A program made the position numbers and the translations under genes. This document shows, in pieces, positions 46,638 through 55,439 of a stretch of DNA of 64,000 nucleotides. Source of the stretch: Paenibacillus sp. J2TS4 (GTDB lineage Bacteria; Bacillota; Bacilli; Paenibacillales; NBRC-103111); NCBI RefSeq assembly GCF_018403245.1, contig NZ_BOSH01000016.1, positions 1-64,000 of the forward strand. The letters run 5' to 3'. Below the pieces are notes generated by a model. That model did no database searches. It worked only from the letters and a program-made list of their open reading frames with translations, and had not been told where the DNA came from. Within the stretch, counting starts at the first letter, position 1. Each line of letters opens with the position of its first letter.

Positions 46638-47591
46638 ATGTTTACAACTATTTTTATCCCAATGACTCTAGGGCTTGCCGTCTTCCTGCTCGGCATGAAA
46701 GTGATGGAGGCGGCACTTCACCAATGGGCGGGCCGATATCTTCAAGTGCTGTTGGAAAGATTCACAAGAACGCCGTTTCGCGGAATGCTGGCCTCGACAG
46801 GCATTACAGCGGCCATGCAGAGCAGCACCGCCGTCACGGTCATCACGATCGGACTGGTCAATGCGGGATTGATGCGTTTTCCCCAGACTCTCGGCATCAT
46901 TCTCGGAACCAATATCGGGACGTGCCTGACGACCGAGCTCATCGGCCTGAATTTGCACAAGCACTCCTTGTCGCTGTTCTCTGTGTCGTTAGCCGTATGG
47001 CTCGCCACATTCGTTCTTCCCGGCCTGCCCAAGTATCCTCAATTATGGAAAAGACATGTGCGCAACGGGGCATTGGCCGTCCTTGGTTTTTCTTGTATTT
47101 TATTAGGCATGCAGGTGATGCAGTCGATTATTCCGGACCTGCGCTCCCGCGGTTTATTCGGTTGGTTCGTCCAGCAATCCCAAAGCAGTCTGTTGTGGGC
47201 CATGATCGCAGGCGCTATTCTGACCGCAATCGTCCACAGCGGGGTGCTGACGATATCGATGGCTATGTCGCTCGCATCGGTTCAGGTCATCTCTCCGGAG
47301 GTCGGAATCGCCATTACGATCGGAGCCAACGTCGGTACTTGCGTAACCGCCCTTATGGCCAGCATAGGAGGCAGCCGCTTCGGCGCCTACGTAGCTTGGA
47401 GCCATATTTTGCTTAACGTCGGCGGGGCCATTCTGTTCTATCCTCTGATTGGAGTACTAGGCGACGTCGTTACCTGGATGACCGATTCACCGTCGCTGCA
47501 AGTCGCCCGCGCCCAGACCATTTTCAACATCGCCTGTTCTTTAATTGCGCTGCCGTTATGCTATACCTCGCTGATCAAACGATTAAAATAA
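46638..47591 (+). CDS. yqeW: Na/Pi cotransporter family protein (YqeW)
   Basis: A 317-aa membrane protein with about eight helices, of the Na/Pi-cotransporter II family. The two inverted repeats show MQSSTAVTVITIGLVNAG and TAIVHSGVLTISMAMS, each with the QSS- or HSG-type substrate loop, followed by GTNIGTCLTT and GANVGTCVTA. It lacks the C-terminal PhoU-like domain of long members. In B. subtilis the homologue YqeW also lies next to mtaB. The ATG at 46638 is preceded by AAAGGAGA. Confidence 0.9.
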   Translation: MFTTIFIPMTLGLAVFLLGMKVMEAALHQWAGRYLQVLLERFTRTPFRGMLASTGITAAMQSSTAVTVITIGLVNAGLMRFPQTLGIILGTNIGTCLTTELIGLNLHKHSLSLFSVSLAVWLATFVLPGLPKYPQLWKRHVRNGALAVLGFSCILLGMQVMQSIIPDLRSRGLFGWFVQQSQSSLLWAMIAGAILTAIVHSGVLTISMAMSLASVQVISPEVGIAITIGANVGTCVTALMASIGGSRFGAYVAWSHILLNVGGAILFYPLIGVLGDVVTWMTDSPSLQVARAQTIFNIACSLIALPLCYTSLIKRLK

Positions 47592-47740
47592 GTCAGGCAT
47601 CCTTAGCTTAGATGCACCTGAACCAGGCTTCACCTCTATAGACTTCTTGAGTTAGACTTCGCCGTAGGTGCTGCTTGATCGAGACTCGCACTGTATGCTT
47701 ATAGAACGTAACTTCACCCGATACGCATCCCGGATGAACC

Positions 47741-48421
47741 TCAATACGCTTCCAGACCCTGTATCCCGGTAACAATAGCGACCCCTGAGCTGGTGCCGAG
47801 CCGATTGGCGCCAGCTTCCAGCATTGCCATTGCTGTATGAGCATCACGAACGCCACCCGAAGCCTTGACCCCGACCGCCGATGATACCGTCTGCCGCATT
47901 AACCGGACATGTTCTACTGTCGCTCCTCCAGGGCCGAATCCGGTGCTTGTTTTGACGAATCCGGCGCCAGCTTGTTCGGCTGCCTGACAGCCCGCTCGTA
48001 TGAGCTCATCATTCAGATTTCCGGTTTCCAGAATGACCTTGACAACGGCTTGTCCTTCGACCGCGTCCACCACTTGTCTGATATCGGCTTCCACTTCGTT
48101 TATGCGATTATCCAGCAGCAGCCCGATAGGCAGCACCATATCGATTTCGGTGGCCCCTTTATCCGCAGAGCGGGCCGCTTCAAACGCTTTCACCTCGCTC
48201 AAATTAGCCCCAAGAGGAAAGCCGCAAACCGCACTTATGCGTACTCCCGAGCCCTCGAGCAGCTCTCGACAGACAGGCACCCAGCCGGAATGAACGCATA
48301 CGCTGTAAAATTGATGCCGCACCGCTTCCTCGCACAGTTGCCGTATGGCCTCCGTCCGGGCATCCGGCTTTAACAGCGTGTGATCAATAGCTTGTGCCAG
48401 ATTCATTTTATCCCATTTCAT
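47741..48421 (-). CDS. deoC: Deoxyribose-phosphate aldolase
   Basis: A 226-aa class I aldolase cleaving 2-deoxyribose 5-phosphate to acetaldehyde and glyceraldehyde 3-phosphate. Motifs IDHTLLKPDA at the start, EIDMVLPIG, VKVILETGNL (the lysine after V) and FVKTSTGFGPGGAT with the Schiff-base Lys are present. The ATG at 48421 has GAGGTG upstream, inside the end of the Nudix gene (14-nt overlap). Confidence 0.95.
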   Translation of the reverse strand: MKWDKMNLAQAIDHTLLKPDARTEAIRQLCEEAVRHQFYSVCVHSGWVPVCRELLEGSGVRISAVCGFPLGANLSEVKAFEAARSADKGATEIDMVLPIGLLLDNRINEVEADIRQVVDAVEGQAVVKVILETGNLNDELIRAGCQAAEQAGAGFVKTSTGFGPGGATVEHVRLMRQTVSSAVGVKASGGVRDAHTAMAMLEAGANRLGTSSGVAIVTGIQGLEAY

Positions 48422-48848
48422 CGCCGCTCACCTCGATTCCTAATCGGCTTAAAGCTTGGCGCAGCACCGAATCATTATTGTTATACCCATACTGGACCTG
48501 CTGACGCCAGGCTTCTCTCGGCTCAAGCCATTCGACCCCGCGGATTTCTTCGATTTGAGCATGGAGATTCCCTCCAACCGCCCGAACTAGAAAATAATGA
48601 ACCCGCTTATCCATCAAACCATGCTTCGGGTGGGTAAATCGATACGATATCGTTTCGATCGGCTCGACAATCTCTCCTTCTATTCCGGTCTCCTCGCTAA
48701 TTTCGCGCAGAGCGGTCTCTTCCTCTGTCTCACCCGGCTCCATCTTGCCTTTAGGCAAAGTGATTTTTCCGTAGCGGTCCTGAATCATTTGAATCCAGCA
48801 GGCCCCATTTTCTTTTCTGAATACTACGCCTCCGGCGGATATTTCCAT
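48408..48848 (-). CDS. Nudix hydrolase
   Basis: A 146-aa Nudix-fold pyrophosphohydrolase. The box GKMEPGETEEETALREISEETGI is complete (Gly, Glu, Arg-Glu and Glu-Glu residues in place; about residues 39-61). The ISAGGVVFRKENG start suggests a family with broad substrates such as Ap4A or NADH-like compounds; the specificity cannot be read. The ATG at 48848 has GGAAGAGGG upstream. It is coupled to deoC downstream. Confidence 0.9.
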   Translation of the reverse strand: MEISAGGVVFRKENGACWIQMIQDRYGKITLPKGKMEPGETEEETALREISEETGIEGEIVEPIETISYRFTHPKHGLMDKRVHYFLVRAVGGNLHAQIEEIRGVEWLEPREAWRQQVQYGYNNNDSVLRQALSRLGIEVSGDEMG

Positions 48849-48943
48849 TAGCCCTCTTCCTCTCCTTGTAAAATTAAGAAGGATTTCATTCTGGGATACA
48901 GAACGAAATCCTGGAAACGAGCTGCCGAAACGGCAGCCAATGG

Positions 48944-50284
48944 TCAGATAACCGCAGAACGAACCGAATCCAGCGTGCGAACGTGTGAGCCCAGACATTC
49001 ATTGACTCCGGCTTCGTCGATTTTCACCTGAACTATCTGCCCGAGCAAGTCCTCGGTCCCGCGAAAGACAACCTGCAGATAATTGTCCGTGTAGCCCATA
49101 AGGAGTCCGCTTTCCGGGGCTTCTTTGTAAGGACGTTCAGGAATAACCTCCAGCACTTGTCCAACGAAAGGCTTGGCATAAGCGAGCTGCATTCTTTCGG
49201 ACAGATCGATCAGTTCGTGGACCCTCTGGTTTTTGACTTCTTCGTCCACCTGATCTTCCATGCGGGCGGCGGGTGTACCGGTCCGCTTGGAATATGGGAA
49301 GACGTGCATCTCGGCAAATTGCATTTGCTCCATGAAACGATACCCGTTGCGGAACATTTCCTCCGTCTCGCCAGGGAAGCCGACAATAACGTCGGTCGTA
49401 ATGGCAGCTTCAGGCATAATACGGTGGATTTTCTCGATTTTGCTGCCGAATTCGGCCGTCGTATATTTCCGGCGCATCCGCTTCAGCACCCGATCGTCTC
49501 CCGCCTGAAGCGGGACATGGAAATGACGGCACATTTTGTCCGAGCCCTGCAGCACCTCCAGCACCTCGTCGCTGATTTGACTGGCCTCAATCGAGCTGAT
49601 CCGGATCCGCTTGAGCCCATCCACCTTGTCCAGATCCCACAAAAGCTTCGCCAGACCGTAATCGTCCAGATCTTCGCCGTAGCCTCCGGTATGAATGCCG
49701 GTCAGGACAATTTCCTTATAGCCGGCATCTACAAGCTGTCTCGCCTGAGTCAGGACGCTTTCCGGTTTGCGGCTGCGCAGCAGCCCGCGTGACCACGGAA
49801 TGATGCAGAACGTGCAGAAATTGTTGCAGCCTTCCTGAATCTTCAGAAACGCCCGGGTACGATCGGTAAATTCGGGAACGTCCAATTCCTCGAACTCTCT
49901 CGTTTTCATAATGTTGCGAACGGCATTGATCGGCTGACGCTCTTGCCGGTAACGGTTAATCAGGGGAATGATCTGGTCCCGATCCTGAGTCCCTACGACG
50001 ATGTCCACACCGGGAATAGCTGCCACCTCCGCAGGAGACGTTTGGGCGTAGCAGCCGGTTACCGCGATAATCGCATCCGGATTGCGGCGTATAGCCCGAC
50101 GAATGACTTGTCGGCTTTTTTTGTCTCCCGTGTTGGTAACCGTGCACGTATTAATTAAATAGACGTCGGCCTTCCTCTCGAAGTCGACCTGCTCGTAGCC
50201 TTCTTTTTTAAACAGCTGCCAAATTCCTTCCGTCTCGTAAAAGTTCACTTTGCAGCCTAATGTATGAAAAGCAACGTTTGGCAT
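48944..50284 (-). CDS. mtaB: tRNA t6A37 methylthiotransferase MtaB
   Basis: A 446-aa radical SAM enzyme that converts t6A to ms2t6A at tRNA position 37. The N-terminal UPF0004 domain has conserved Cys residues (TLGCKVN, LINTCTVTN, VTGCYAQ), the radical SAM motif is CNNFCTFC and a C-terminal TRAM domain follows. The start is M at 50284; the longer frame overlaps rsmE. It is co-transcribed with rsmE (2-nt gap). Confidence 0.96.
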   Translation of the reverse strand: MPNVAFHTLGCKVNFYETEGIWQLFKKEGYEQVDFERKADVYLINTCTVTNTGDKKSRQVIRRAIRRNPDAIIAVTGCYAQTSPAEVAAIPGVDIVVGTQDRDQIIPLINRYRQERQPINAVRNIMKTREFEELDVPEFTDRTRAFLKIQEGCNNFCTFCIIPWSRGLLRSRKPESVLTQARQLVDAGYKEIVLTGIHTGGYGEDLDDYGLAKLLWDLDKVDGLKRIRISSIEASQISDEVLEVLQGSDKMCRHFHVPLQAGDDRVLKRMRRKYTTAEFGSKIEKIHRIMPEAAITTDVIVGFPGETEEMFRNGYRFMEQMQFAEMHVFPYSKRTGTPAARMEDQVDEEVKNQRVHELIDLSERMQLAYAKPFVGQVLEVIPERPYKEAPESGLLMGYTDNYLQVVFRGTEDLLGQIVQVKIDEAGVNECLGSHVRTLDSVRSAVI

Positions 50285-50286
50285 AA

Positions 50287-51051
50287 TTACCCTCCCATCT
50301 CTCCGTGTTCGTATAGTATGCAGGTTAAAGCCACCATGGCGGCCGTTTCGGTACGGAGAATCCGCCGGCCAAGACTGACGGGGACACACCCGGCAGCCTC
50401 GGCCTCCAGCGCTTCCCTTTCGGTGAACCCTCCCTCAGGGCCGATAATCACGACCACCCTCGGGGGTTGGCCGGATGAACGAGCTTCTGCCAGCTTATCG
50501 CGAATGAGCGGCCGCAGCTGCCGGGTCTCTTCCTTCTCATAGCAAAAAAGAGCCAAATCCGCCTCCCGGACCAAAGTCAGAAGCTGTTTCCATGATGCCG
50601 GCGAAGCCAGCTCGGGAACCCGGCTGCGGTGAGCTTGCTCTGCGGCCTCTTTAGCAATTTTGCTCCATCTTTCCAATCGTTTGGCTTCTTTCTTCCCGTC
50701 ATATTGTACAATGGTTCGTTCCGAAACGAATGGGAGGAAGCTTGCCGCTCCAATCTCCGTTCCTTTCTGGATGACGAGCTCCATCTTGTCGCCCTTCGGC
50801 AAGCTTTGTGCTATCGTAATCCGGACGCCGGGCTCGCTGCTTCTGCCCAACGGCTCGACGAGCTCCGCTCTCACCAGGCCATCTTCGATCGAGCTTATGC
50901 GCACGATCCATTCCCGGCGGATTCCGTCGCAGCAGATCACCTGATCGCCAATGGCCGCGCGCATGACGCGGACCAGATGATGGGCATCTTCGCCCGTTAT
51001 ATCAACCGAATCGTCAGTGAATCGGTCCGGATGTATGAAATATCGCTGCAT
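50287..51051 (-). CDS. rsmE: 16S rRNA (uracil-N3)-methyltransferase RsmE
   Basis: A 254-aa SPOUT-fold methyltransferase that acts on U1498 of 16S rRNA. The C-terminal knot has IIGPEGGFTERE and VSLGRRILRTETA; the N-terminal PUA-like part starts QRYFIHPDRF. The ATG at 51051 is used rather than the longer frame to 51081. Neighbours mtaB and prmA are the conserved companions. Confidence 0.95.
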   Translation of the reverse strand: MQRYFIHPDRFTDDSVDITGEDAHHLVRVMRAAIGDQVICCDGIRREWIVRISSIEDGLVRAELVEPLGRSSEPGVRITIAQSLPKGDKMELVIQKGTEIGAASFLPFVSERTIVQYDGKKEAKRLERWSKIAKEAAEQAHRSRVPELASPASWKQLLTLVREADLALFCYEKEETRQLRPLIRDKLAEARSSGQPPRVVVIIGPEGGFTEREALEAEAAGCVPVSLGRRILRTETAAMVALTCILYEHGEMGG

Positions 51052-51271
51052 AGTCGGACTCTCTTTCTGTGCAAATATCACATTTTATCATACAACTTTT
51101 CAGCCTGAAATGCCACTGTCAGTGTCCGCATGGAGTGCCAAATTCAACCGCAATTCATATGCTCAGCCGCGCCGTCTGCCAGTTAGTGCTTGTCCCACCA
51201 CCATACCAAGTTCGGGAAGATTTTTGTACTAAACTACATAATATCTTTTGAAGCTGACCTGTACATTTCAA

Positions 51272-51976
51272 TCAACTGATCTTAAGGAAGCTTGCCCAAT
51301 GAATCGCCTTGCCGAAGATCATCTGGCACACAGAGTCCATTCCGAATAAAAGGGGCGGCATTAATGAAAAAACGGCCCCAAGCGTAACATTGTAAAGCGG
51401 ACGGACAAACACAAGTAATAGAATGATGAAAAAGGCCCACTGTTCATACTGCTGCAGCTTCAATCTTACCCGCATGGGAAGAAACTCCTGAATGATCCGA
51501 TAGCCGTCCAACGGCGGCAAGGGAAGCAAATTGAACAAAAATAAAATAAGGTTCAAATAGATCAGCAGGCTGAGAAAAACTCGCACCGCTTCAAACACGC
51601 CAGGGCTCATCGTCTCGAACCAGCCAAAATAAGCAAGCACATACGTTAACAGAACACCGATAAATGCGATGATCAGGTTGGAGAGCGGTCCGGCGGCGGA
51701 AACAATCACACTCATGACCCGCGGGTTGCGAAAGCTGCTGCGCCGGACTAGCACCGGCTTGGCCCAGCCAAAGCCAACTACAAAAATAAGAATCGTCCCC
51801 AACAGATCCAGATGAACCCGCGGATTCAAGGTTACTCTGCCCATAGAGCGCGGTGTAGGGTCTCCAAATTTATCAGCAAAATAAGCGTGGGCAAATTCAT
51901 GAAATGTAAAAGCGATCAGAAGTACGAGAAAGACAAACGGAATCATGTCCAGCGGAAATCTTAAAAAATTTTCCAA
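51272..51976 (-). CDS. Site-2 protease family membrane metalloprotease (M50B)
   Basis: A 234-aa multi-pass membrane metalloprotease. The zinc motif HEFAHAYFADK is in the first hydrophobic region, and the third zinc ligand is in NLLPLPPLDGYRI. About six hydrophobic helices are present and no PDZ domain. In Paenibacillus-like genomes this small S2P lies between rsmE and prmA. Its substrate is unknown. Confidence 0.9.
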   Translation of the reverse strand: MENFLRFPLDMIPFVFLVLLIAFTFHEFAHAYFADKFGDPTPRSMGRVTLNPRVHLDLLGTILIFVVGFGWAKPVLVRRSSFRNPRVMSVIVSAAGPLSNLIIAFIGVLLTYVLAYFGWFETMSPGVFEAVRVFLSLLIYLNLILFLFNLLPLPPLDGYRIIQEFLPMRVRLKLQQYEQWAFFIILLLVFVRPLYNVTLGAVFSLMPPLLFGMDSVCQMIFGKAIHWASFLKIS

Positions 51977-51996
51977 AATTTGTTAACCTCCGCCTT

Positions 51997-52968
51997 CTAC
52001 AGTTTTCTCGCCACGATAGCGATCCAGTCTAGTTCCCTAAAGGTTTCTTCAATGACGAAGCCGTGCTCCGTCAGCGCTTTTTCCACAAGGTCCTGCTTGG
52101 CTTGTATAATGCCTGAGGCGACATACAGCCCTCCCGGCTGCAGTGCTTCCCGGACGTCTTCTACAAATTGCACAATAATCTCAGCTAAAATATTCGCTAC
52201 GACCACTTGAACGGGAAGCTGGATTGACGTCTCCCCCTGCTGCGGTTCCTGCTCCTTCAATGCGCCCAGAAGATCGCTCTGCTTTACCGTTATTTGGTTC
52301 TCCAGCCCGTTTAAACTCGTGTTTTCCTCTGCACTGGACACGGCCACCGGATCGAGATCAAGCGCCAGAACCGCTCTGGCCCCCAGCTTGGCGGCCGCAA
52401 TGGAAAGCACTCCCGAGCCGGTACCGACGTCTATGACGTCTTCCCCTCCGCGGATGACCTTGTCCAAGGTTCTCAAGCAAAGTGCCGTCGTGGCGTGAGT
52501 CCCGGTACCGAAGGCCATTCCCGGATCCAACTCAAGAACGATCTCTCCCGGAGCCGGATCATAATCCTCCCATGTCGGCTTGACCGTCAGCCTGTCGGAT
52601 ATTCGCAAAGGCTTGTAGTACTGCTTCCACGCATTCGCCCAATCTTCATCGTCCACGAGACCATGTTCGATTACAGGTGAGCCGGTATCAATGTCGAATT
52701 CGGATAATTGCTTAATGGACTGCTCCAACTGCTGCAATAACCGCTCCATATCCGTTCCTTCCGAGTAGTAGCCTTTAATGACCGCCCGTCCTTCCGGGAT
52801 ATCGTTCAACGGCAGTTCATACCATTGACCGAGCGAGGTGTCCCGCGGTTTATTCAGTGTGCCGGATTCTTCTATCGATACCCCTCCGGCACCAAGCTCG
52901 TGCATAAAATTAGAAATCATCTCTACTGCTTCTTCTGTCGTATGAACCGTCACTTCATGCCAACGCAT
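51997..52968 (-). CDS. prmA: Ribosomal protein L11 methyltransferase
   Basis: A 323-aa SAM methyltransferase that methylates L11. The N-terminal substrate-recognition part (WHEVTVHTTEEAVE) is followed by the Rossmann domain with IDVGTGSGVLSIAAAKLGA and VVANILAEI. The ATG at 52968 has GGGAGGGG upstream and a promoter lies just before it. It is the first gene of the prmA-S2P-rsmE-mtaB-Nudix-deoC transcription unit. Confidence 0.96.
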   Translation of the reverse strand: MRWHEVTVHTTEEAVEMISNFMHELGAGGVSIEESGTLNKPRDTSLGQWYELPLNDIPEGRAVIKGYYSEGTDMERLLQQLEQSIKQLSEFDIDTGSPVIEHGLVDDEDWANAWKQYYKPLRISDRLTVKPTWEDYDPAPGEIVLELDPGMAFGTGTHATTALCLRTLDKVIRGGEDVIDVGTGSGVLSIAAAKLGARAVLALDLDPVAVSSAEENTSLNGLENQITVKQSDLLGALKEQEPQQGETSIQLPVQVVVANILAEIIVQFVEDVREALQPGGLYVASGIIQAKQDLVEKALTEHGFVIEETFRELDWIAIVARKL

Positions 52969-53022
52969 GAAACCCCTCCCATCCATTCGGCCCGTTGCCG
53001 GGAAAAAAATGCACTATCGTCT

Positions 53023-53050
53023 ATTGTACTACAACCCTATCCCCAGTAAA
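53023..53050 (-). promoter_or_regulatory. Putative sigma-A promoter of prmA operon
   Basis: Minus strand: TTTACT (53045-53050), a 16-nt spacer, then TACAAT (53023-53028), 55 nt upstream of the prmA start codon. It follows the terminator of the stress-type gene. Confidence 0.6.
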
Positions 53051-53091
53051 ACATTTTTACCATGATCGCTTTTTTATATATGATTTACTGC

Positions 53092-53124
53092 AAAAAAACA
53101 GCCCTCGCCAAGGAAGAGCTGTTT
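53092..53124 (-). terminator. Intrinsic terminator after the 123-aa stress-type gene
   Basis: On the minus strand AAACAGCTCT pairs with AGGGCTGTTT, followed by TTTTTG. It starts 15 nt after the stop codon at 53140. Confidence 0.8.
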
Positions 53125-53139
53125 GTCAATTATATCCAT

Positions 53140-53511
53140 CTATACCATGCCGCCGCTCTGCTCAATCAGATTTAACGCCTGATGATGAATCTCCTCATCC
53201 ACAACGGCAACAAGCAGTATATCTCTGCCGGTTAGCGGATCCTGCCCTCCATCGCTCATTCCGCTGGCCGTTACATCGGCCGCGATCAGAACGCCCACGT
53301 CCTTGTTGGATACATCCGCATCGGAAGTGAGTGCTCCCAGTCCGCTAATATTTCCTGAGATTGGATTGAAGGTTTCCGAGACCGGCTCACCGGGAAAACG
53401 GCTGATTCGATCAACTTGCACATCGATAGCCCGCATAGCTTTCAGTTTGGCGGCCACTTCCTCAGCGTCCTGCGGATCTTTAAAGTAGGCCAATATGTTT
53501 TTTTCCGCCAT
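53140..53511 (-). CDS. Small protein of unknown function, general-stress-like
   Basis: A 123-aa soluble protein with an N-terminal alpha/beta segment (YFKDPQDAEEVAAKLKAM) and a C-terminal hydrophobic strand (DILLVAVVDEEIHHQALNLI). It resembles short YflT-like stress proteins of Bacillales but the match is weak. Its start ATG overlaps the stop of the 54-aa gene upstream (TAATG), so the two are coupled. A terminator follows. Confidence 0.75.
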   Translation of the reverse strand: MAEKNILAYFKDPQDAEEVAAKLKAMRAIDVQVDRISRFPGEPVSETFNPISGNISGLGALTSDADVSNKDVGVLIAADVTASGMSDGGQDPLTGRDILLVAVVDEEIHHQALNLIEQSGGMV

Positions 53512-53675
53512 TAAGATCCCGCCCTTTCATCGGCGGCCTCCGCCCGGGCCAGTGCCTCCAAATCGTCCTCGTCGGCCCATTCTCTGGAAAATTCCACATC
53601 CTCATTTTTAGTAACGGGAAGCTCCCGGCTTCTATTTTCGTTCTTTTCTTTTCGTTCCTTGCCACTGTTGTGCAT
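53511..53675 (-). CDS. YfhD family small protein
   Basis: A 54-aa protein, below a usual 60-residue cut-off. Its sequence ends in the YfhD pattern, EFSREWADEDDLEALARAEA, after a Lys/Arg/Glu-rich N-terminal half. The ATG at 53675 has GGAGGGATATG upstream. It is translationally coupled (TAATG) to the 123-aa gene. YfhD-type proteins are conserved in Bacilli and their function is unknown. The alternative, longer frame crossing the region (53480-53851) is in another phase and has no family likeness. Confidence 0.8.
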   Translation of the reverse strand: MHNSGKERKEKNENRSRELPVTKNEDVEFSREWADEDDLEALARAEAADERAGS

Positions 53676-53835
53676 ACCATATCCCTCCACTTCCTGCCGC
53701 TAACCGCGGACAGATTTTCCTTCCCGCATAGTTTATCCCGTATGCATTCGGTTATGCAGAAGATTCCATTCCGGCGTGTCATGTCCTTGACGGCTCGCTC
53801 ACACCCCTTATCCCGAGCTTTTCCCACCAGGTCAA

Positions 53836-53875
53836 CAAAAAAAGGACCCATCGTCCTATGACGACCGGTCCTTCC
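53836..53875 (-). terminator. Intrinsic terminator after dnaJ
   Basis: On the minus strand AAGGACC and GGTCCTT pair with an inner TCGTC/GACGA stem, followed by TTTTTTTG, 17 nt after the dnaJ stop codon. Confidence 0.9.
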
Positions 53876-53891
53876 TTATTCAGCTGATCTA

Positions 53892-55016
53892 TTACTCCCC
53901 TAAAAATGCCTTTTTCATCCGCTCAAAGATCGATTGGTGCTGCTCGTGAGTTTTTTCTCCATTAAATTTAGAAAATTGACGAAGTAATTCCTTCTGCTCC
54001 TCGTTCAAATGCGTTGGAGTCACGACAACGACCTTCACATGCTGATCTCCCTGGCCATAGCCACGCAGCTTCGGAACGCCCTTCCCCTTCAAGCGGAAGT
54101 AAGTATCCGTTTGTGTTCCGGCTGGAATTTTCAGCTTGACCTTTTCCGTCAGCGTAGGAATCTCGATCTCGTCTCCCAACGCGGCCTGAGTGAACGTGAG
54201 CGGAACCTCGCAGTAAATATCGTCGCCTTCCCGTTCAAAAAACTCGTGAGGCTTCACCCGGATGACGATATACAAATCTCCCGGCGGGCCTCCCCGCGTT
54301 CCAGGCTCACCTTCGCCCGACACCCGAAGCTGGGCGCCTTCATCTACGCCAGCCGGAATCTTCACGTGAATTTTGCGGCGTTTCTTCACCTTTCCGGTGC
54401 CTTGGCAATCTCCGCACTTATCTCGAATGATTTGGCCTTGGCCATTACATTGGCTGCAGATCCTGCGGTTGACGATTCGCCCGAATGCCGTGTTTTGGAT
54501 CACTTCCTGCTGCCCGGTTCCTTTACAGCCGGAGCAGGTTTCCGGTCGGGTTCCCGGCTTGGCGCCCGAGCCATGACAAGTATCACACGTTTCGGTACGC
54601 GGAATTTCAATGTCGGTTTCTTTGCCGAAGATCGCCTCTTTAAATTCAACCGTCATCGAATACTGCAGGTCACTTCCTCTTTGAGGGGCATTCGGATTGC
54701 GTCTTCCCCCTCCGCCGCCAAAGAACATATCGAAAATATCGCCGAAGCCGCCGAAATCCATGTTGCCGAAGCCGCCAGCACCGCCCATTCCTTGGTTAGG
54801 GTCAATATGGCCGAACTGGTCATAGGTTGCCCGCTTTTGCGAATCGCTCAGCACGTCATAGGCTTCCTTGACTTCTTTAAACTTCTCTTCCGCATCCGGT
54901 TCTTTGTTGACATCGGGATGGTATTGTCTGGCCATTTTACGAAACGATTTCTTAATCTCCTCGGGAGTCGCGTTCCGATCCACATCAAGCACTTCATAAT
55001 AGTCGCGTTTGCTCAT
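53892..55016 (-). CDS. dnaJ: Chaperone DnaJ
   Basis: A 374-aa Hsp40 co-chaperone. The J domain has the HPD motif (YHPDVN) near residue 33, a Gly/Phe-rich linker (GGAGGFGNMDFGGFG) follows, and four CxxCxGxG zinc repeats (CDTCHGSG, CSGCKGTG, CSQCNGQG, CGDCQGTG) are complete. The ATG at 55016 has GAGGGGTG upstream; a longer frame to 55082 is not used. It is separated from dnaK by 423 nt with a terminator and a repeat copy. Confidence 0.97.
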   Translation of the reverse strand: MSKRDYYEVLDVDRNATPEEIKKSFRKMARQYHPDVNKEPDAEEKFKEVKEAYDVLSDSQKRATYDQFGHIDPNQGMGGAGGFGNMDFGGFGDIFDMFFGGGGGRRNPNAPQRGSDLQYSMTVEFKEAIFGKETDIEIPRTETCDTCHGSGAKPGTRPETCSGCKGTGQQEVIQNTAFGRIVNRRICSQCNGQGQIIRDKCGDCQGTGKVKKRRKIHVKIPAGVDEGAQLRVSGEGEPGTRGGPPGDLYIVIRVKPHEFFEREGDDIYCEVPLTFTQAALGDEIEIPTLTEKVKLKIPAGTQTDTYFRLKGKGVPKLRGYGQGDQHVKVVVVTPTHLNEEQKELLRQFSKFNGEKTHEQHQSIFERMKKAFLGE

Positions 55017-55061
55017 TTGCTCACCCCTCTTTCCACCGGCACTCTCATCTTCTATATATTT

Positions 55062-55186
55062 GGAACTAAAGAAAGGGATCATTCCGTTCCGAAGGAAAGT
55101 GCCTCCGAAGCTTCAAACATCATACTTCTACCCCAAAAAGTGAAGACGAGCTTCGAAGCGATTCCAGGTACTTTTCGGGGGCCCTG
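55062..55186. repeat. Dispersed intergenic repeat, long copy C (~125 bp)
   Basis: It aligns from end to end with copy B (19311-19433). On the minus strand ATGATG (55118-55123) opens a 14-codon frame, MMFEASEALSFGTE, ending at 55079. It lies directly upstream of the dnaJ ribosome binding region. Confidence 0.85.
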
Positions 55187-55365
55187 ACCAAACCGAGCTC
55201 CTTATTTATGGGATGGGCCTTCGGATGGTGGGAATACAAAGCCAAAACTCGCCCTGGAAGCATCTTTCTTTCTCCACTCCATGATCTATTAAATCTTTAG
55301 TTCAACTTATATATCTATAGAGCAGCAATAGCATTAATTGTAATGAATAAGATAGCACCTTGCAG

Positions 55366-55402
55366 CAAGAAAAGTCAAAGTCAGGCCGGTCCCGACTTTG
55401 AC
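55366..55402 (-). terminator. Intrinsic terminator after dnaK
   Basis: On the minus strand GTCAAAGTC pairs with GACTTTGAC, followed by TTTTCTTG, 38 nt after the dnaK stop codon. Confidence 0.85.
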
Positions 55403-55439
55403 CTCCTCTCGCTAACGATCACGCTTCGACCATGCCGGT

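Larger units (their letters stand above)
55017..55439. other. dnaK-dnaJ intergenic region
   Basis: These 423 nt hold the terminator of dnaK (55366-55402) and repeat copy C (55062-55186). On the minus strand I see no convincing promoter for dnaJ, though one is expected. In B. subtilis the gap is far shorter. Confidence 0.7.

Noticed and set aside
53480..53851. 123-codon frame overlapping the YfhD-like gene
   Set aside because: The smaller gene in another phase has the YfhD pattern and a good ribosome binding site.
54009..55187. Long open frame (392 codons) antisense to dnaJ
   Set aside because: It is the mirror of the dnaJ reading frame, which has all Hsp40 motifs; the antisense protein has no recognisable domain.
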